Below are positions 45,734 through 57,501 of a stretch of DNA of 64,000 nt, piece after piece. The DNA lies in assembly GCA_026873275.1 (NCBI GenBank), contig JANTUC010000007.1, positions 1,674,001-1,738,000 of the forward strand, given 5' to 3'. Each line of letters starts with the position of its first letter. The first letter of the stretch is position 1. The notes beneath the pieces are model-generated. The model made no database searches, was not told the origin of the DNA, and worked only from the letters and a program-made list of their open reading frames with translations. The stretch comes from Pseudopithomyces maydicus (taxonomy: Eukaryota; Ascomycota; Dothideomycetes; Pleosporales; Didymosphaeriaceae). The translations under genes and the position numbers were made by a program.

Positions 45734-47596
45734 GGCGGGCGGTCGCGGGTGCAGGTGCAGGTGCAGGTCGTGTGCTCGTGCAGCGGACGGCGGGGAGGTG
45801 CTTGACGTTGGGCGAGAGATAGTGGGGCAAGCACTGGAGCGAGCAGGCGAGTGAGACGGGCGTCCTGGGGTTCGCAGATGTAATGAATGGATAGGTTAGG
45901 GTGGGAAGCTCACTGCATGTAGGCGGCAGCAGAGAGAAATGTCTAGCGTGATTGGCTTGGGCCCAATGCCTTGTTTATTCAATGTTTACATGCGACTTTT
46001 CACCGCCGCTTCACCGGCGGCGGGATTTTCCGGCCGCCGAGCCTTCCGCAAGCACGAGCTCCCCACCCCGGACCAGACGTTTGAGAAACCTTCGCGAACT
46101 ATGTACTTGCATACATGTTTAGTCTACCGGTATACCTGTCCCTTGACCAGATACCTGGAAACCTGGGAAGGGGCATCCCGAGCGTCTGCCTTCCACGCCC
46201 GAACCCTTCCAGATGCTGAGGGAAGCTGCGAACCGACGACCCTCGCCCCATCTCAACCCCTCCCCGCACACACAGGCCGACCTCTCCTCTGCACCTGATC
46301 AAGTCATTCGTGATTCGGCTCTACCTCTTGTTTGTTTGGTCATGGTGCTTGCTCTCAGACACGCTGCGTCGGGCTTTCGACTTTCCCCTCGACTTGTGCA
46401 CATGCATGTTCTCTAACAACTCGCACGAGGGACACTTTCTTTGAACGTCTGCATCGGTTCGCAAATGGCTCCGTGCGAGTACCACTGTGATCGCGGTTGC
46501 ATGAGCTATCGGGCCGCTCGGCACTGCAGGACGAGTCATGGTCCGACGATCCAAGCCCAGAGGCAGTTCCCAAGGGTCACCAGTGAAGATCAGCCTTCGT
46601 TATGGAAGGCACAGCGGCACGCTATGCAGTGCGAAGGAAGCAGCAAAGGCGATGCGATGCCGCCTCGTAGAAAATTCCTCAAACGAACAACAGGAATCCA
46701 AGCTCCCCATATCCCATTACAATCACTTTGAAGCATCCGCAAAGTGCATCTTGGACATCAAGATCTTCATGGCTACCAAAGTACACCAGCGTATCCCTAT
46801 CTAGACTGGATACTCTGCTCAGGTGCATTAGGGCGAATTTTTGCGGATTAGTTCATGCCACTGAGTTTGTGACAGGACACTTGCTGTTAACGAATTGAGA
46901 ACTGTGAAAGGGTTTCACTCGGCCGCCCCCACGGGGTAGAGTTCAACTTGACCCGAGAAACCGGACTCACTTGTGACGGCAAGGACGGTCCGATGCTTGT
47001 GATACATGGGTAGTGCTCTCGGGAGCGCACGCACCGCTTCATCTCATAAGAGTTGTTCCTACCGAGCTAACGGGTATATTGATCAGACTGAACGCACATT
47101 GTAACCGTCGGCCTCATACAATTTTTGCATAGCCTAACTCAAGTCACTGCTGCAATGCGAGATCAGCGGAGCCCAGCATCGATCTTCACGGGTTCCTGTT
47201 CTGCCATTGTGCATTCAGGTTATATTTCTAGGTATCCCTGCACCTCTCAATATTTTCGCTTCCTTCCGTGTTTGGAGAACGTTCCTTCAGACTGCATCTC
47301 GCCTATAAGATGCTTTACCGTTTCCCCTGTTCGCCTCCTTTCACTAGGGTAGCTGCAGACCTTGTAATTCATATAGTTCATATAGACCAGAGAATGATTT
47401 GCATAAGTCCGGTCACTCCAGTCACGTCTATATTCCATCCCCTTCCCGCTTCCTTCGTCTTGGCAACGCATACGCCCTATTCTCATTTAACTCTGATCAG
47501 CTAGCCCAGGACACCTGTTGAATCACAAGAACCCTCACACCTACTACTCAGCTTTACTGTTTATCGAGGCCGTGGTATGGGGCCCGGCGGCGCGAC
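45734..47596. other. Intergenic region, 1.86 kb
   Basis: No supported gene between CKS1 (minus) and the 7TM gene (plus), so it holds both promoters. Short open frames show no motif or consistent splicing. Confidence 0.45.
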
Positions 47597-48913
47597 ATGG
47601 CCTTCGGCAGTTCAGAACATGTTCCAGGTCAAGGAAACGGATTCCCACCACCGAATTTCGTCAATCCAACGACGCGCGTTCCTATTGTGCTCGGCTTGAC
47701 TGTATCAACTTGCGTGCTTGCGCTCTTGTTGACCAGTGGACGATTGTATGCAAGGGCTTATATAAAACATGTGCTAGGAATCGACGATTGGATGATGCTG
47801 TGCGCTGTCATCCTTGCTATCGTTCTGTCAATTCTGGGTGCGACATCGTGCCTATTCGGTCTTGGCTACCATCTCTGGGATATACGGCCAGAATGGGGAG
47901 AGCCGTATTACAAGGTATGGAAGTCTTATTCACGATATTTTTGATTTACGCTGGAAACAACACTGCATACTCTTTAGAGTAGACCAGTATCGAGCACATT
48001 CAACCTGTTTATCCCACACACACTATCACTAGCTGACACGACTCCCATGAGATAGATCGGTTTTGCTTTCTCAATGATATATCCGCTTTGTGTAGGCTTG
48101 ACTAAGATGTCAATCTGTCAGACCTACCTTCGCATCTTTCCTTCGCAAACCAGCTACGCATTTTCGCATGCGACAACCGCCTTCGTGGGAGTTTACACAT
48201 TAATCTGCGTCATCTTACTATTCACGCAATGCCGCCCGATCAAGGCATATTGGGTCAAAGATATCGAGATTCATTGCGTCGACATGCAGGCCAACATGAT
48301 CGCAATAGGCGCCATCAACACAATAACAGATTTTCTGGTCTATCTGTGGCCCGCTCGATATCTCTGGCGTATAAGACTCCCAATCAAACAGCGCGTCGGT
48401 TTAGTATTCGTCTTCACTTGTGGACTCATAGTTTGCGTCGCCGGTGTTCTGCGCCTCATTTACCTGAACCAATATTTTACCCGCACCGACTTATTCTGGG
48501 ATGCGGCGCTCACCACATCTGTTGGTATCGTTGAAGTCAACATTGGCATCGTGTGTGGATGCCTTCCATGCTGGAAGCCTCTGCTTGTCAAGTTCCTACC
48601 GTCGATATTCAGTAGCCAGGGCCGCACTTCGCAAAAAACCCACTCTGGTCCGAAATTGGGAAATCCCATTGCGTTTCGAGACATGTCCGCGCGGCAGGCC
48701 GACGGGTCTACATCGGCTCTGCACGAGGAAACGTGGCTTGACGATATTGAAGATGTTCATAGCGAAGTCTCGAGTGCGCAGTCTCCGTCAAGACCATCCT
48801 CAGGGCATCAACTAAGAGACATTACGGGTGTCAGACGAAGGGATGATAAAACGATTTCGAAGAACGGGATTGTGGTAGATCAAATGATCACCGTGGAGAG
48901 AATGAAGGAATAA
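47597..48913 (+). CDS. Fungal rhodopsin-like seven-helix integral membrane protein
   Basis: Exons 47597-47914 and 48056-48913, a 141-nt intron (GTATGG ... GATAG, phase 0); 391 aa. Helices are seen at about 29-50 (VPIVLGLTVSTCVLALLLT), 62-85 (DDWMMLCAVILAIVLSIL), after the intron (GFAFSMIYPLCVGLTKMSI), TAFVGVYTLICVILLFTQC, MIAIGAINTITDFLVYLWP, VGLVFVFTCGLIVCVAGVL and VGIVEVNIGIVCGCLP. This is the order of the fungal 'rhodopsin domain' (integral membrane, PTH11-neighbour) family, with the conserved LTK.SI..TYLRIF segment and a Ser-rich cytosolic tail. No N-terminal CFEM domain is present. Plasma-membrane location and a receptor-like role are inference. The intron is long for this locus and could hide a micro-exon. 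Confidence 0.85.
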
Positions 48914-49145
48914 AAATTTCGGCGTTTTCCACGACTCAATTTCATAAGATTGCGATGGATAATCCTACAACCAACAACCGGGAACAGAAATACGCCTCTC
49001 AAGCACACGAATGATCACTGGATACAAGCTGCATGGCCGTGCATAATGTGCATAAGCAGGAACCGACAAACGATGATCTGACTCCACCACGAACGCTAAT
49101 CGTGAGACCCACCAGCTCCACCACCCACAGATCGGGGTCAAAAAC

Positions 49146-49151
49146 AAAAAA
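49146..49151 (-). terminator. RNA polymerase III terminator of tRNA-Ser
   Basis: On the minus strand a T6 run follows the tRNA 3' end by about 35 bases; four or more T are enough for Pol III termination. Confidence 0.65.
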
Positions 49152-49185
49152 GGAATTGCTCGTATGCTGAACATACTGTTGTAAT

Positions 49186-49266
49186 CGACGTGGGCCAGAT
49201 TCGAACTGACGCTCCCGAAGGAACAAGATTTCTAGTCTTGCGCGATAACCACTCCGCCACCACGCC
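49186..49266 (-). tRNA. tRNA-Ser (AGA anticodon)
   Basis: On the minus strand the acceptor stem GGCGTGG pairs with CCACGTC (one G-U pair). The D arm contains AGTGGTTA. The anticodon arm is CAAGA-CTAGAAA-TCTTG with anticodon AGA; it is followed by a long variable arm (class II), and the T loop is TTCGAAT. The gene has 81 bases, no intron and no encoded CCA. It decodes UCU and, with inosine 34, UCC/UCA. Confidence 0.93.
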
Positions 49267-49462
49267 TGGTGATGCTCTGTGAGCTGATTGGTTGATGGAA
49301 GCAGAGCAAATTATTCAATATATATAGCAAGATAAATTGTCAAAATATCTGGAATGACTAGCGTTCGATGGTCGTTGAGTCCATAGCCTTTGCATCAAAA
49401 CTAGCGTGCATGTGGGTCCCTATCCAACTCAACCCTCCAGCTTTCTCCACCTACCTCACACT

Positions 49463-50761
49463 TCACAAATTGCTCTTCACAATCTCTCCTTCTCTTAACT
49501 TCCTCACCATCTCTAGCGCAGCATCGAAACTTTTCTTCGTATTCTCGAAATAGACATGCGAAAATTCGCTGCTTGCTTGCCCACTGATAGTTCGTGCCTG
49601 AATACCATGGCTGATGGTGCCGCCCTACCACCAATCAGTATTCCTTGGTCGAGCCCAATCATCGAAGTCCAAATACATGACAAACTTACCCTCATCAAAT
49701 GAAACACCTTTGCAACCTCCCATTCCTTCGTATCCCGTCTCGGATCCCATCCCGCTCCCGCTGCATACTCATCAAGCAACTCTTCCATATCCGGCATCCC
49801 GCTCTCCGCCCTTCTATCATCGTCGTAAACTTCCCCTCCCTGGTCATCCCTTGGCTTCCCGAGACCTACTTTGCTGTATCTATTCCAGTACGGCCCCGTG
49901 ACGTAGACACAATCCATAAGCGGATGGCCGATCGTACTCAGTTCCCAGTCCAGCACAGCAACCACCCTCGGCTCAGTGGGGTGCAGCACAATATTGTCGA
50001 ACTTGTAATCTCCATGGATGATACACGATCTCTCGGCGGGTAGATTACCGCGGATGTAGGCGACTACCTCGTCGAAAGAAGGATGAGCGCGACCCAACGG
50101 CGCGCCGGTTTTAATGTCCTTGACCTGGGCTTGTTGGGCTTCTATGCGGGAGAAGGTTTTGCAGTGTCTGGCATAGAAATTGGATTTCTTGCCGAAGGAA
50201 GAGAGGCCAATGGTGTCGGGGTCGATGGAATGGAGCTTGGCTAGGGTGCGGATGACGGAGAACCAGGCGAGGCGGCGGTCGGCTGGGGAAAGCTCGGTGA
50301 GATCGGGGTCCTTTATTATGCGGCCCTCGACATGTTGCATCACCTGTAAAAATTCCTTGTCAATTGCTAGTTTTCGGGGGGTATAGGTAATATTTTTGGT
50401 TTAAGACTGGTAGGATGTCGGAGCAAAAACTCACATAGAACGCAGTTCCAATTACTGTTTGGTCCATACACAAACAATAGACTTTTGGAACTGGGAATCC
50501 TTTCACGGTACCCAACGCTTTTAATACCCGATATTCACGGTCTACTTGATGCGCCACAGGTGAAATGATCGTCCCGGATGGTTTCTTCCGCAAGATATAT
50601 CGCTGTCTGTTTGCGTCATCGACATAGTAGGTAGGATTACTCTGCCCGTACCCTATCTTCGTTGAAATTACGGGTAGAGACAAATTAAGTAAGTGTTGCT
50701 GGAGGTACTTTCCGAGAGCTTCATCGTTGAGGTCATGGCGAGTTTGTGTGGTGCTGGTCAT
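49463..50761 (-). CDS. Aminoglycoside phosphotransferase-like kinase (ACAD10/11 N-terminal type)
   Basis: Exons 50761-50435, 50343-49690 and 49624-49463; introns of 91 nt (GTGAGT ... TACAG) and 65 nt (GTAAGT ... GGTAG), both phase 0; 380 aa. It has an APH/choline-kinase fold: nucleotide-binding strands with GYGQSNPTYYV and RYILRKKPSG (probable ATP-binding Lys), the catalytic loop HGDYKFDN at about 219, and the metal-binding DWE in VAVLDWELSTIGHPLMD at about 241. The C-terminal HGIQARTISGQASSEFS segment matches the stand-alone fungal relatives of the kinase half of ACAD10/ACAD11. In those enzymes the kinase phosphorylates 4-hydroxyacyl-CoAs; whether this one does is inference. No acyl-CoA dehydrogenase domain follows. 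Confidence 0.9.
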
Positions 50762-51234
50762 TTTTGGGTCGAGACAATCAATTTACAGGCTCAACATATG
50801 AGGCCTGTTATGACTGTTAAAGAACTTACGATTCATTTGCGACACAAGCTGCTATGTTTCGGAACATTTTCGAGTAAGTAGCAGCGAGCAGGGCAAGTAG
50901 CCTCGGTGGTTTAGGTAGCTGCTTTAGAACGGTTAGCGTCCTCTGGCAGTGCGGGGAAACCCCGATCGATCTCTGAGCGACGTAGAACATGGAATTCCTT
51001 AAGTTCCGTAGCATGGCCTTTAAGTAAAGCAGTTTCAGCTCGGCATTGTCTGTGAATAATTGAGTCTAGATGCACCCGGTCAAAGATGCCCGTCAGGGGT
51101 TTACTATTTACCGAGTGTCTTGATTTATCCTGCTGCCTAGTGATCTTAATACGACATCGTCTTCTATAACTATAAGCACTATCTCATAACCAACATAGGA
51201 GTTGCTCAGAGCATCTGGATTCTTTTTACCAATT
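50762..51234. other. Divergent promoter region, 473 bp
   Basis: Lies between the divergent start codons of the phosphotransferase-like gene (minus) and the F-box-like gene (plus). No motif recognised. Confidence 0.5.
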
Positions 51235-52159
51235 ATGGACGGCAAAAACCTCCCTACTGAGATCGGCCTTGAAATCTTTTACGCATTAGACTCGTTAGAA
51301 GATGTTCTTTCATTGTCAGCAACAACACGATGGTTGAGAAATGTTTGGATTGCAAACATGGACGTAATATACTGGCGAATGGGGCCTGTTAATTTAGAAG
51401 GCAACAAGTATGCTCAAGCGCTTCAACGATCTATATCAGGAAAAGCAGAAATTGCAACTGGGGATTGGTTAAAGATGTATCAACGTGCCAAGTACGTCAA
51501 TTCCATCGTAGATCAGTTCGAAGATATAGTAGTCACAAGATTCAACTGTAAGCAGATTCTTCCTGAGACGAACCAGGAAACTAAAATCACACCCCGCAGT
51601 CATGGGGCATCCAGATCGTCTGACCCAGACCGAACGTCGCCGTTTCATCCGTACCTACTACCAACTCTGGTATCTCATACGGATGGACAAGGACCATTGG
51701 TCCGCGGCTATTTCTCCCTTCTCGATGAAACAGATTTTTCTCCTACGTGAAATGTGTTTCATTCCACTTGCAATCGGTGAAGATCTGCCCGGACCAAAGA
51801 TACAAGAAGAATATGCCAGTGCCAAGGCTGAACGGAGACGAAGGCCAATTCATTATCGATATCAAAACGAGGGAGTTCGTGGAGAACTAGGTTCTTTATT
51901 GTTCTTGATTGCAGAGGAACATCTCGAGCGAGTGGGCCATGATGATCCGTGGATGATACGCAAGGAAACTCGGTTCGAGGGATATGGTGGGTTCCATGTA
52001 CTATGGGACTACCATAAAAGCTGGCTACGGCAGTATTGTACAGACAGATCCAGAAATGATGTCTCGATTTATGCCCGGGAATTGGAGTATGAACGGCGTC
52101 GTTTGTGGGCAGAAAGTAGCGACGAGGAAAAGGAAGATGAAGAAAGCTCAACCTGTTGA
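51235..52159 (+). CDS. F-box-like hypothetical protein
   Basis: Exons 51235-51547 and 51600-52159, intron of 52 nt (GTAAGC ... CCGCAG, phase 1); 290 aa. The start is MDGKNLPTEIGLEIFYAL. Residues 5-45 form a degenerate F-box (LPTEIGLEIFYALDSLEDVLSLSATTR). The junction gives FMGHPDRLTQTERRRF, leading into a block (IRTYYQLW) that is conserved in many fungal proteins of this kind from memory. The C-terminus is acidic (EEKEDEESS). Its role is presumably SCF-type adaptor, but this is inference. Its 3' end is about 100 bp from the convergent UstYa-like gene. Confidence 0.78.
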
Positions 52160-52261
52160 TAATTAAATGAAAATTTTTCGATTTTATTTTTTAGTACCAG
52201 TATGCCTCGACAACGAAAGAATGATGGGATAAAAATACATATATCTTGCCCAAAAAGCCCA

Positions 52262-53201
52262 TCAACCCTTATGCCCACCATGGCCCTGCATCGACACCGA
52301 CGCGTTCTCCAACACCGCCTTCCAATCCGGCATCTTCCCAGCCTTCATCCCACCCCTCCTCTTCACCTCCTCCGCCTCCCCCACTCCCTCTTCTTCGCCT
52401 CGATAAATTCCTCATCATTCAGATACCATCGTGTACCCGGGCAACCCCGCTCCCCACAAGCCGTAGCATCATACAACAAATTCGCATTGCGACATTGCCG
52501 CTTCGCACCATACCCGCTGATGATCCAATCCCCCGTGTACGCGAGCTGCGACGTCTCAATCGTATCGTCCGCTTGGCAGAGCAGCATCTGGCGGAGATAA
52601 TCGAAACAATGCGGCCAGTGGCCTTTGTGCGCGGCGGTGTCCGTGGCGTGGTCGAAGCCGATTTGCTTTCCGTCTTGGAGCTCTTGGATGGCGTGGCGGA
52701 AGGAGTCGAGGCAGTGGAGTTGGTGGAACCTGGGTGGTCGTTAGCAATTCCAGATCTTTTCTGTAACATAGAGCTGGGGATATGTAGAACAAAGTAGTCG
52801 GTGGGAACTAACATGGCAACACCGCCCATCCTTACAACTCCGTCATCGCGATTCTCCTTCGTATACACCGTTCCCCAGCTGCCACCCTGCAACTCCGTCC
52901 ACGCTTTGTTGTCTTTCTTATAAACATTGGCGAAGCTATCTTTCATCACAAGTCGCGTGTCTTGCGTAACATGACACGTCTCGTGGGCTCCAGAAATCAG
53001 ACCCAGGAGCCATACTATGTTGAAACCCAGCGAGAGGAAGAGCGCAAAGGAGGCGATGACGTAGTAACGGTTATCTCGTCGAGGTGATGTCGTAAACTGG
53101 TACCTTTTTTCCTGACCAGGAGTGAGAAGCGGTTCAGAGGGGTGTGGTGATTCGTTTAGTAGCCCAGATCTGAGATGGGCATAATCTTTTGGGTGGGACA
53201 T
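52262..53201 (-). CDS. UstYa/DUF3328-family oxidase-like protein, frame broken once
   Basis: Exons 53201-52813 and 52729-52262, intron of 83 nt (GTTAGT, GCTAACG branch, CCCAG); about 285 aa with one missing base restored. It has a type II signal anchor at about 46-70 (YYVIASFALFLSLGFNIVWL). The two family-defining HxxHC motifs, HQLHC (132-136) and HWPHC (167-171), are followed by the usual GDWIISGYG..RQC and TACGERGCPGTRW segments. The frame breaks at the plus-strand C5 run 52378-52382; one more base gives EWGEAEEVKRRGG and the family-like tail KMPDWKAVLENASVS. UstYa proteins oxidise or cyclise fungal RiPP peptides (ustiloxin, cyclochlorotine, asperipin) in the secretory pathway. No precursor peptide, UstYb partner or transporter is next to it, so its substrate is unknown. 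Confidence 0.88.
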
Positions 53202-53745
53202 CGTGAGTCGGGGTGGTGTGGTGTAAAGGTGGGAGTGAGTGCAATGCTTGGAATACCACTGATTTGTCCCGAATAGGTATTGAATACAAACAAAATCAAG
53301 TATGGTGTGCAAGATTCGCTAAGATTGTGGCAGTGCTGCGGGTTCTGGCTTTGTTTGATTGCGCGTGGGAATTGCTTTATCGTATAGCGACTTCAAAATT
53401 CTACTCGCCTTCTGTATTCTGTTGCTCCGGTCAATAACTTCTGTGTCACCCAACACTTAAATACAGATACACCGCTACTGTGATCGCGACCGAGAATAAG
53501 TGTTTTCATTACTTGAGATCAAATTGTCTCTGATGCATTCATTCATTGGCATGCGTAGTTATTGCAGCAACTCATCAAGGTTCTGTTCGGCCAGTGAGAT
53601 ACTACCGCACCTTATTCAAAATGCTCTAACTCAAGGACATAACATCATGATATACGTACGCTAAACATAAATGTAGACAACTATCTACCTACAGACCAAC
53701 CCATCATTTACAAAACAAGCTTATAAGTCGCCACCTCAAAAGCTC
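53202..53745. other. Intergenic region
   Basis: Promoter of the UstYa-like gene and 3' flank of AMS1. No RiPP-precursor-like frame (signal peptide plus repeated Lys-Arg-flanked cores) is visible on either strand. Confidence 0.5.
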
Positions 53746-56700
53746 TTACCTCAATCTTCGCCCCTTCTTCCCATCCTTCTCCGTGATCACAACCTCTCCT
53801 TCCTTCCCTTCGATCTCGTCTTCCAAAGCATTCACCTTTACGGCACGCTTGACGTTCAAATCGCCCCACGTAATCACCGCCTTGCTCTTCCCACCTAGCG
53901 CATCGTACACCCTCAAAATAACGCTCTGACCCTTCTTAACCGGCAGCTCACCACGTGAAACATCCTCATCGTCTTCACCACGCTTGATCGCGTCCAGGAC
54001 AAGGTTGGGCGCGCCATGGATCTGGAACGCATGGAGGATCGATGCATCAGCCAGAGCACTAGCCTTGCGACCAACGACGCGGAGCGGGTTGTTGAATTCG
54101 AAAGCCTTACGAACGGTAGCCTCAGCGAGGGGCCCGGCGTGCGGGAAGATGGCGTAGCGAGTGTGGTGGCGGCCCATGTCGGCGTTTGCGTCTGGGGCCT
54201 TGGGGGAGCGGAGCAGAGAGAGACGCATGACGTTTCCGGCGGTGGCAAAGCCGTAGCGGGAGTCGTTTAGAATGGACACACCGTACGTGGCTTCCGAGAG
54301 ATCGGCCCACTTGTGGCAGCATACTTCGAACTTGGCCATGTCCCAGGTGGTGTTGTAGTGCGTAGGGCGACGTACAATTCCGTACTGCGTTTCGTAACTG
54401 GCTTCTGTGTTCACGATGTCGACGGGGAACTCTACTTTGAGGAACTTCATTGTCTCACGCCACTCAATTTCAGCGTCAATTTCGACGCTTGTGGGTGCGT
54501 CGCCTATGGCGGCGGAGAGTGAGATGGTGGTCTTAATCCAGGATTTGTCAGAGATCTTGGTTTCCACGTTCAGTGAGACGCGGTGAGGGCCATCTTCGGA
54601 AATGACGACCTTTGAGGGTGTCAATTCTTTGCGGGACTCTAGGTGATAAACTTCTACGTCCCAAGCCTGCCAGTAGAGCGGCTTGTCGTCAAAGATGACG
54701 AGCTGTGCGGCTTTGGCGCCCTTGGGAATAAGCTCGCGGTCGGCATTGATGTCATAAAGAGACGTGATTACGCCGTTGGAAACTTCGACCACGAACTGCG
54801 AGTTTCGTAGCTCAAAAACGCTAGGTCGGGTCTCCTTGACGGATACAGTGGCGGCTGAGTAAAGTGAAGCAAGTGGTCGAACTTCAAGTGCGCTCATACT
54901 CTCCCCATGAGCAAGACCCCATTTAGGGAGCCCGGCGGCAGATGGGAGCTCTACAAGTTCTGTTCGCGACCACGGAAGAGTATTAAGCGCCATGAGTTGG
55001 CTGTCCTGCTGAATTTCCTGGTCAAAGCCAAGTTCAGCCAGTGCATCTGCAAGGAGTTTTTCACCAGTAGCGAAAACATTTGCGTAGATCTGATCAGGTC
55101 AGCATATCTTCTCAATATAAAAATGGTTTGGTCTTACCTCATCTGAATCGCGGTAGCACATCTCGATTGAGCTACCGGGCAAGCAGTCGTGGAACTGGCA
55201 TAGCAGAACATTTTCCCACATATCATCTAAATCCTTCTTGGGATACTTGTACGAGCTCTTCTTTCCAAAGCTGTTCTTAATCGTAGCCAGTGTGGCCAGA
55301 TACTCAATGTCTCGCAGCATGATCTCGGATTTGCGATTATTACGCTTGTTGTTCGCTTGTGTAGTGTACGTTCCACGGTGCAACTCGAAATAGAGTTCAC
55401 CGTACCACGTCACGAGTTTAGTTCCCTGCTCAACGCGCTTCTCCAACTTGTCGAAGAAATCATCTGCAGAGTCACCAAGTTTTACACGAGGCAAGAGACC
55501 CTTTTTGTCACTGATTCCGCGGCACCTTCGGAGCCGCTCAAGCATCTCCCAAGTGGGACCGCCTCCACCATCTCCTTTGCCAAAGACTAGGAGCGAGGTC
55601 TTGTCCTGGTCGAGAGACTTGTGCTGTGAAACGCTTCGTTTGACGTCACCAAAGTGAGCTTCGGCAGTGTACGTCTCAGATGGCGGCATATGACAGATGA
55701 CCTGACTGTTATCCAAAGCTACCCAGTTGAATGTGGTGTGTGGGAAATTGTTGATGTTGTTCCAGCTAAGCTTTTGGGTCAGAAACCTCGTCATGCCGGA
55801 GATGCGGCAAATCTGAGGAAGCTGAGTAGAGTAGCCGAAGGTGTCTGGGAGCCAGAATGTTTTGCAGCGCTGCCCGAAGCGGCTCTCAAAGTACCGTTGC
55901 CCGTACAGAAATTGCCGGACCAGGGACTCACCACCGGGAAGGTTGGTATCGTGCTCGACCCAGCTGCCACCAATAGGCTGGAAGGAGCCCTCCTTGACCT
56001 TCTTCTTTACGCGGTCAAATGTAGACGGGTAATTCTGTTCCAACCACTTGTACTGTTGGGCCTGAGAGCACACAAAGCGAAGTTCGGGATAACGATCAAT
56101 GAGATCGCACTGGTTCGACCAGGAACGCGCAACTTTGCGCTTCGTCTCCGCGAACGGCCACAGCCAACAGGTATCGATATGGCAATAGCCAACACCGGTG
56201 ACGATAGCCTCGTTATCCGACTCGTAGACTTTGTGTGAGTCGACATCGCCCAGGTACTCGCGCGCGATCTTGCGGCCCTCTACGATGCTCTCGTTGCTCC
56301 CACTGCCTGCAATGAAAGCGTCTATGATGCGATTTGCGATCTGTTGCGCCTCGTGCTTCTCGACCGAGTCATCGGGGAGCTCGCGAGCTGCATCGTGTAT
56401 CTCCCAGAAGTCGTAGCGCAGGGCCCGGGCTTGGAGGTTGATGGCCTGGATCTCGACGATGCGCAAGCGGAAGGACCTGTTCGGGTCCGGCGGCTGGATA
56501 GAGCCGCCGTTGCCATTGCCAAACATGCCATTGCAGGCCACTTCAACGTAAAAGGTGTGCCACTTCCCGTCTCTGAACTCGTCGGGCAGAATCCACTCTG
56601 TGCGTTCGCCGCCGCCTGTCAGGCCGTGCACTACGTCACCGTGCTCGGTCCATATCATGCCCTCGCAGTCGGCATCCCACATGAACTCGAGATGTTCCTT

Positions 56701-57100
56701 GTCACGGAGGTATTCGGGCACAGTGAGCTCTACCTTGACCCAGTGCGTAGACCAGCCTGGTCCGAACCAGTCGCCTGGCACGATGGGGCTGAAGTCGTGC
56801 GATACGGCATCCTTGAACGTGGGACGCGAGAGATCGGGTGCAGACCAACGGGAGAGCTTGATAGGGCCAGGATGCACTGCTTTGGCTTCAACAATCTTAC
56901 TGGGCAGTGTCAGTATCGCATAGGATCCGGGATGTCAGAGTTTCAACGTACGGTAATAGGCCCTGCCAGTAGTACTGTCCGCCGTCGGTGAACTGGTCCA
57001 TGCGATCGCGATAGATGCGATCGATCTGCTTGCCCACGGGACCAGCCGCGAGCTTGGGGTACTCGGAGGATACGGGGATGACGCGTTGTTCGCCGCCCAT
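53746..57100 (-). CDS. AMS1: Alpha-mannosidase, GH38 (AMS1 type)
   Basis: Exons 57100-56952, 56899-55138 and 55089-53746; introns of 52 nt (GTACGT ... CCCAG) and 48 nt (GTAAGA ... ATCAG); 1084 aa, the length of yeast Ams1. N-terminal domain of about 260 residues, then the GH38 catalytic domain with GYCHIDTCWLWPF (zinc-binding His/Asp) near 290 and the nucleophile motif TFWLPDTFGYS near 403. The mannosidase middle domain has LLCQFHDCLPGSS, and a beta-rich C-terminal domain follows. No signal peptide. The family hydrolyses alpha-mannosyl residues of free oligosaccharides released in the cytosol. In yeast Ams1 reaches the vacuole by the cytoplasm-to-vacuole/selective autophagy route. The whole frame is intact, unlike several neighbours. 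Confidence 0.97.
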
Positions 57101-57501
57101 GATTACAGAATTGGTGAGAGTGTTGATTGCGGGAGCTGGAGCTGCGCGCCGTCCCTTGCATGAGCTATAAGCCTAGCATAAGCCGGGGCCCCGCATTCCT
57201 ACGGTTCGAGCTCCCAACCAGGTGACCTCGGCCATCTGATCCCATTACTACATGCATAATGCACCAGTTCACGCGCCACACCCATCCGATGGACATGTCT
57301 ATCCATCATCACATCGGCAGTCTTGGTGGTTTTGCTTCACAGAGAAGGTGGCACCACTGGCTTCATCATATGCAGGAATCAATTTCTATAAGAGAGCAGC
57401 AGACCATCCAGGTACTCCGACACCATAACCATTAAGGCACATGTCGACACCAAACGCCAAATCAAAATAGACAATGCGGTGATTTAACTTTGTCCAACCG
57501 A
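57101..57501. other. Intergenic region
   Basis: 400 bp between the AMS1 start and the SEC9 stop, both on the minus strand. Promoter of AMS1 presumed; no motif recognised. Confidence 0.5.

Larger units (their letters stand above)
48914..49462. other. Intergenic region carrying a tRNA
   Basis: Lies between the convergent 3' ends of the 7TM gene and the phosphotransferase-like gene. The only feature I support is the tRNA-Ser gene with its terminator. Confidence 0.6.
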
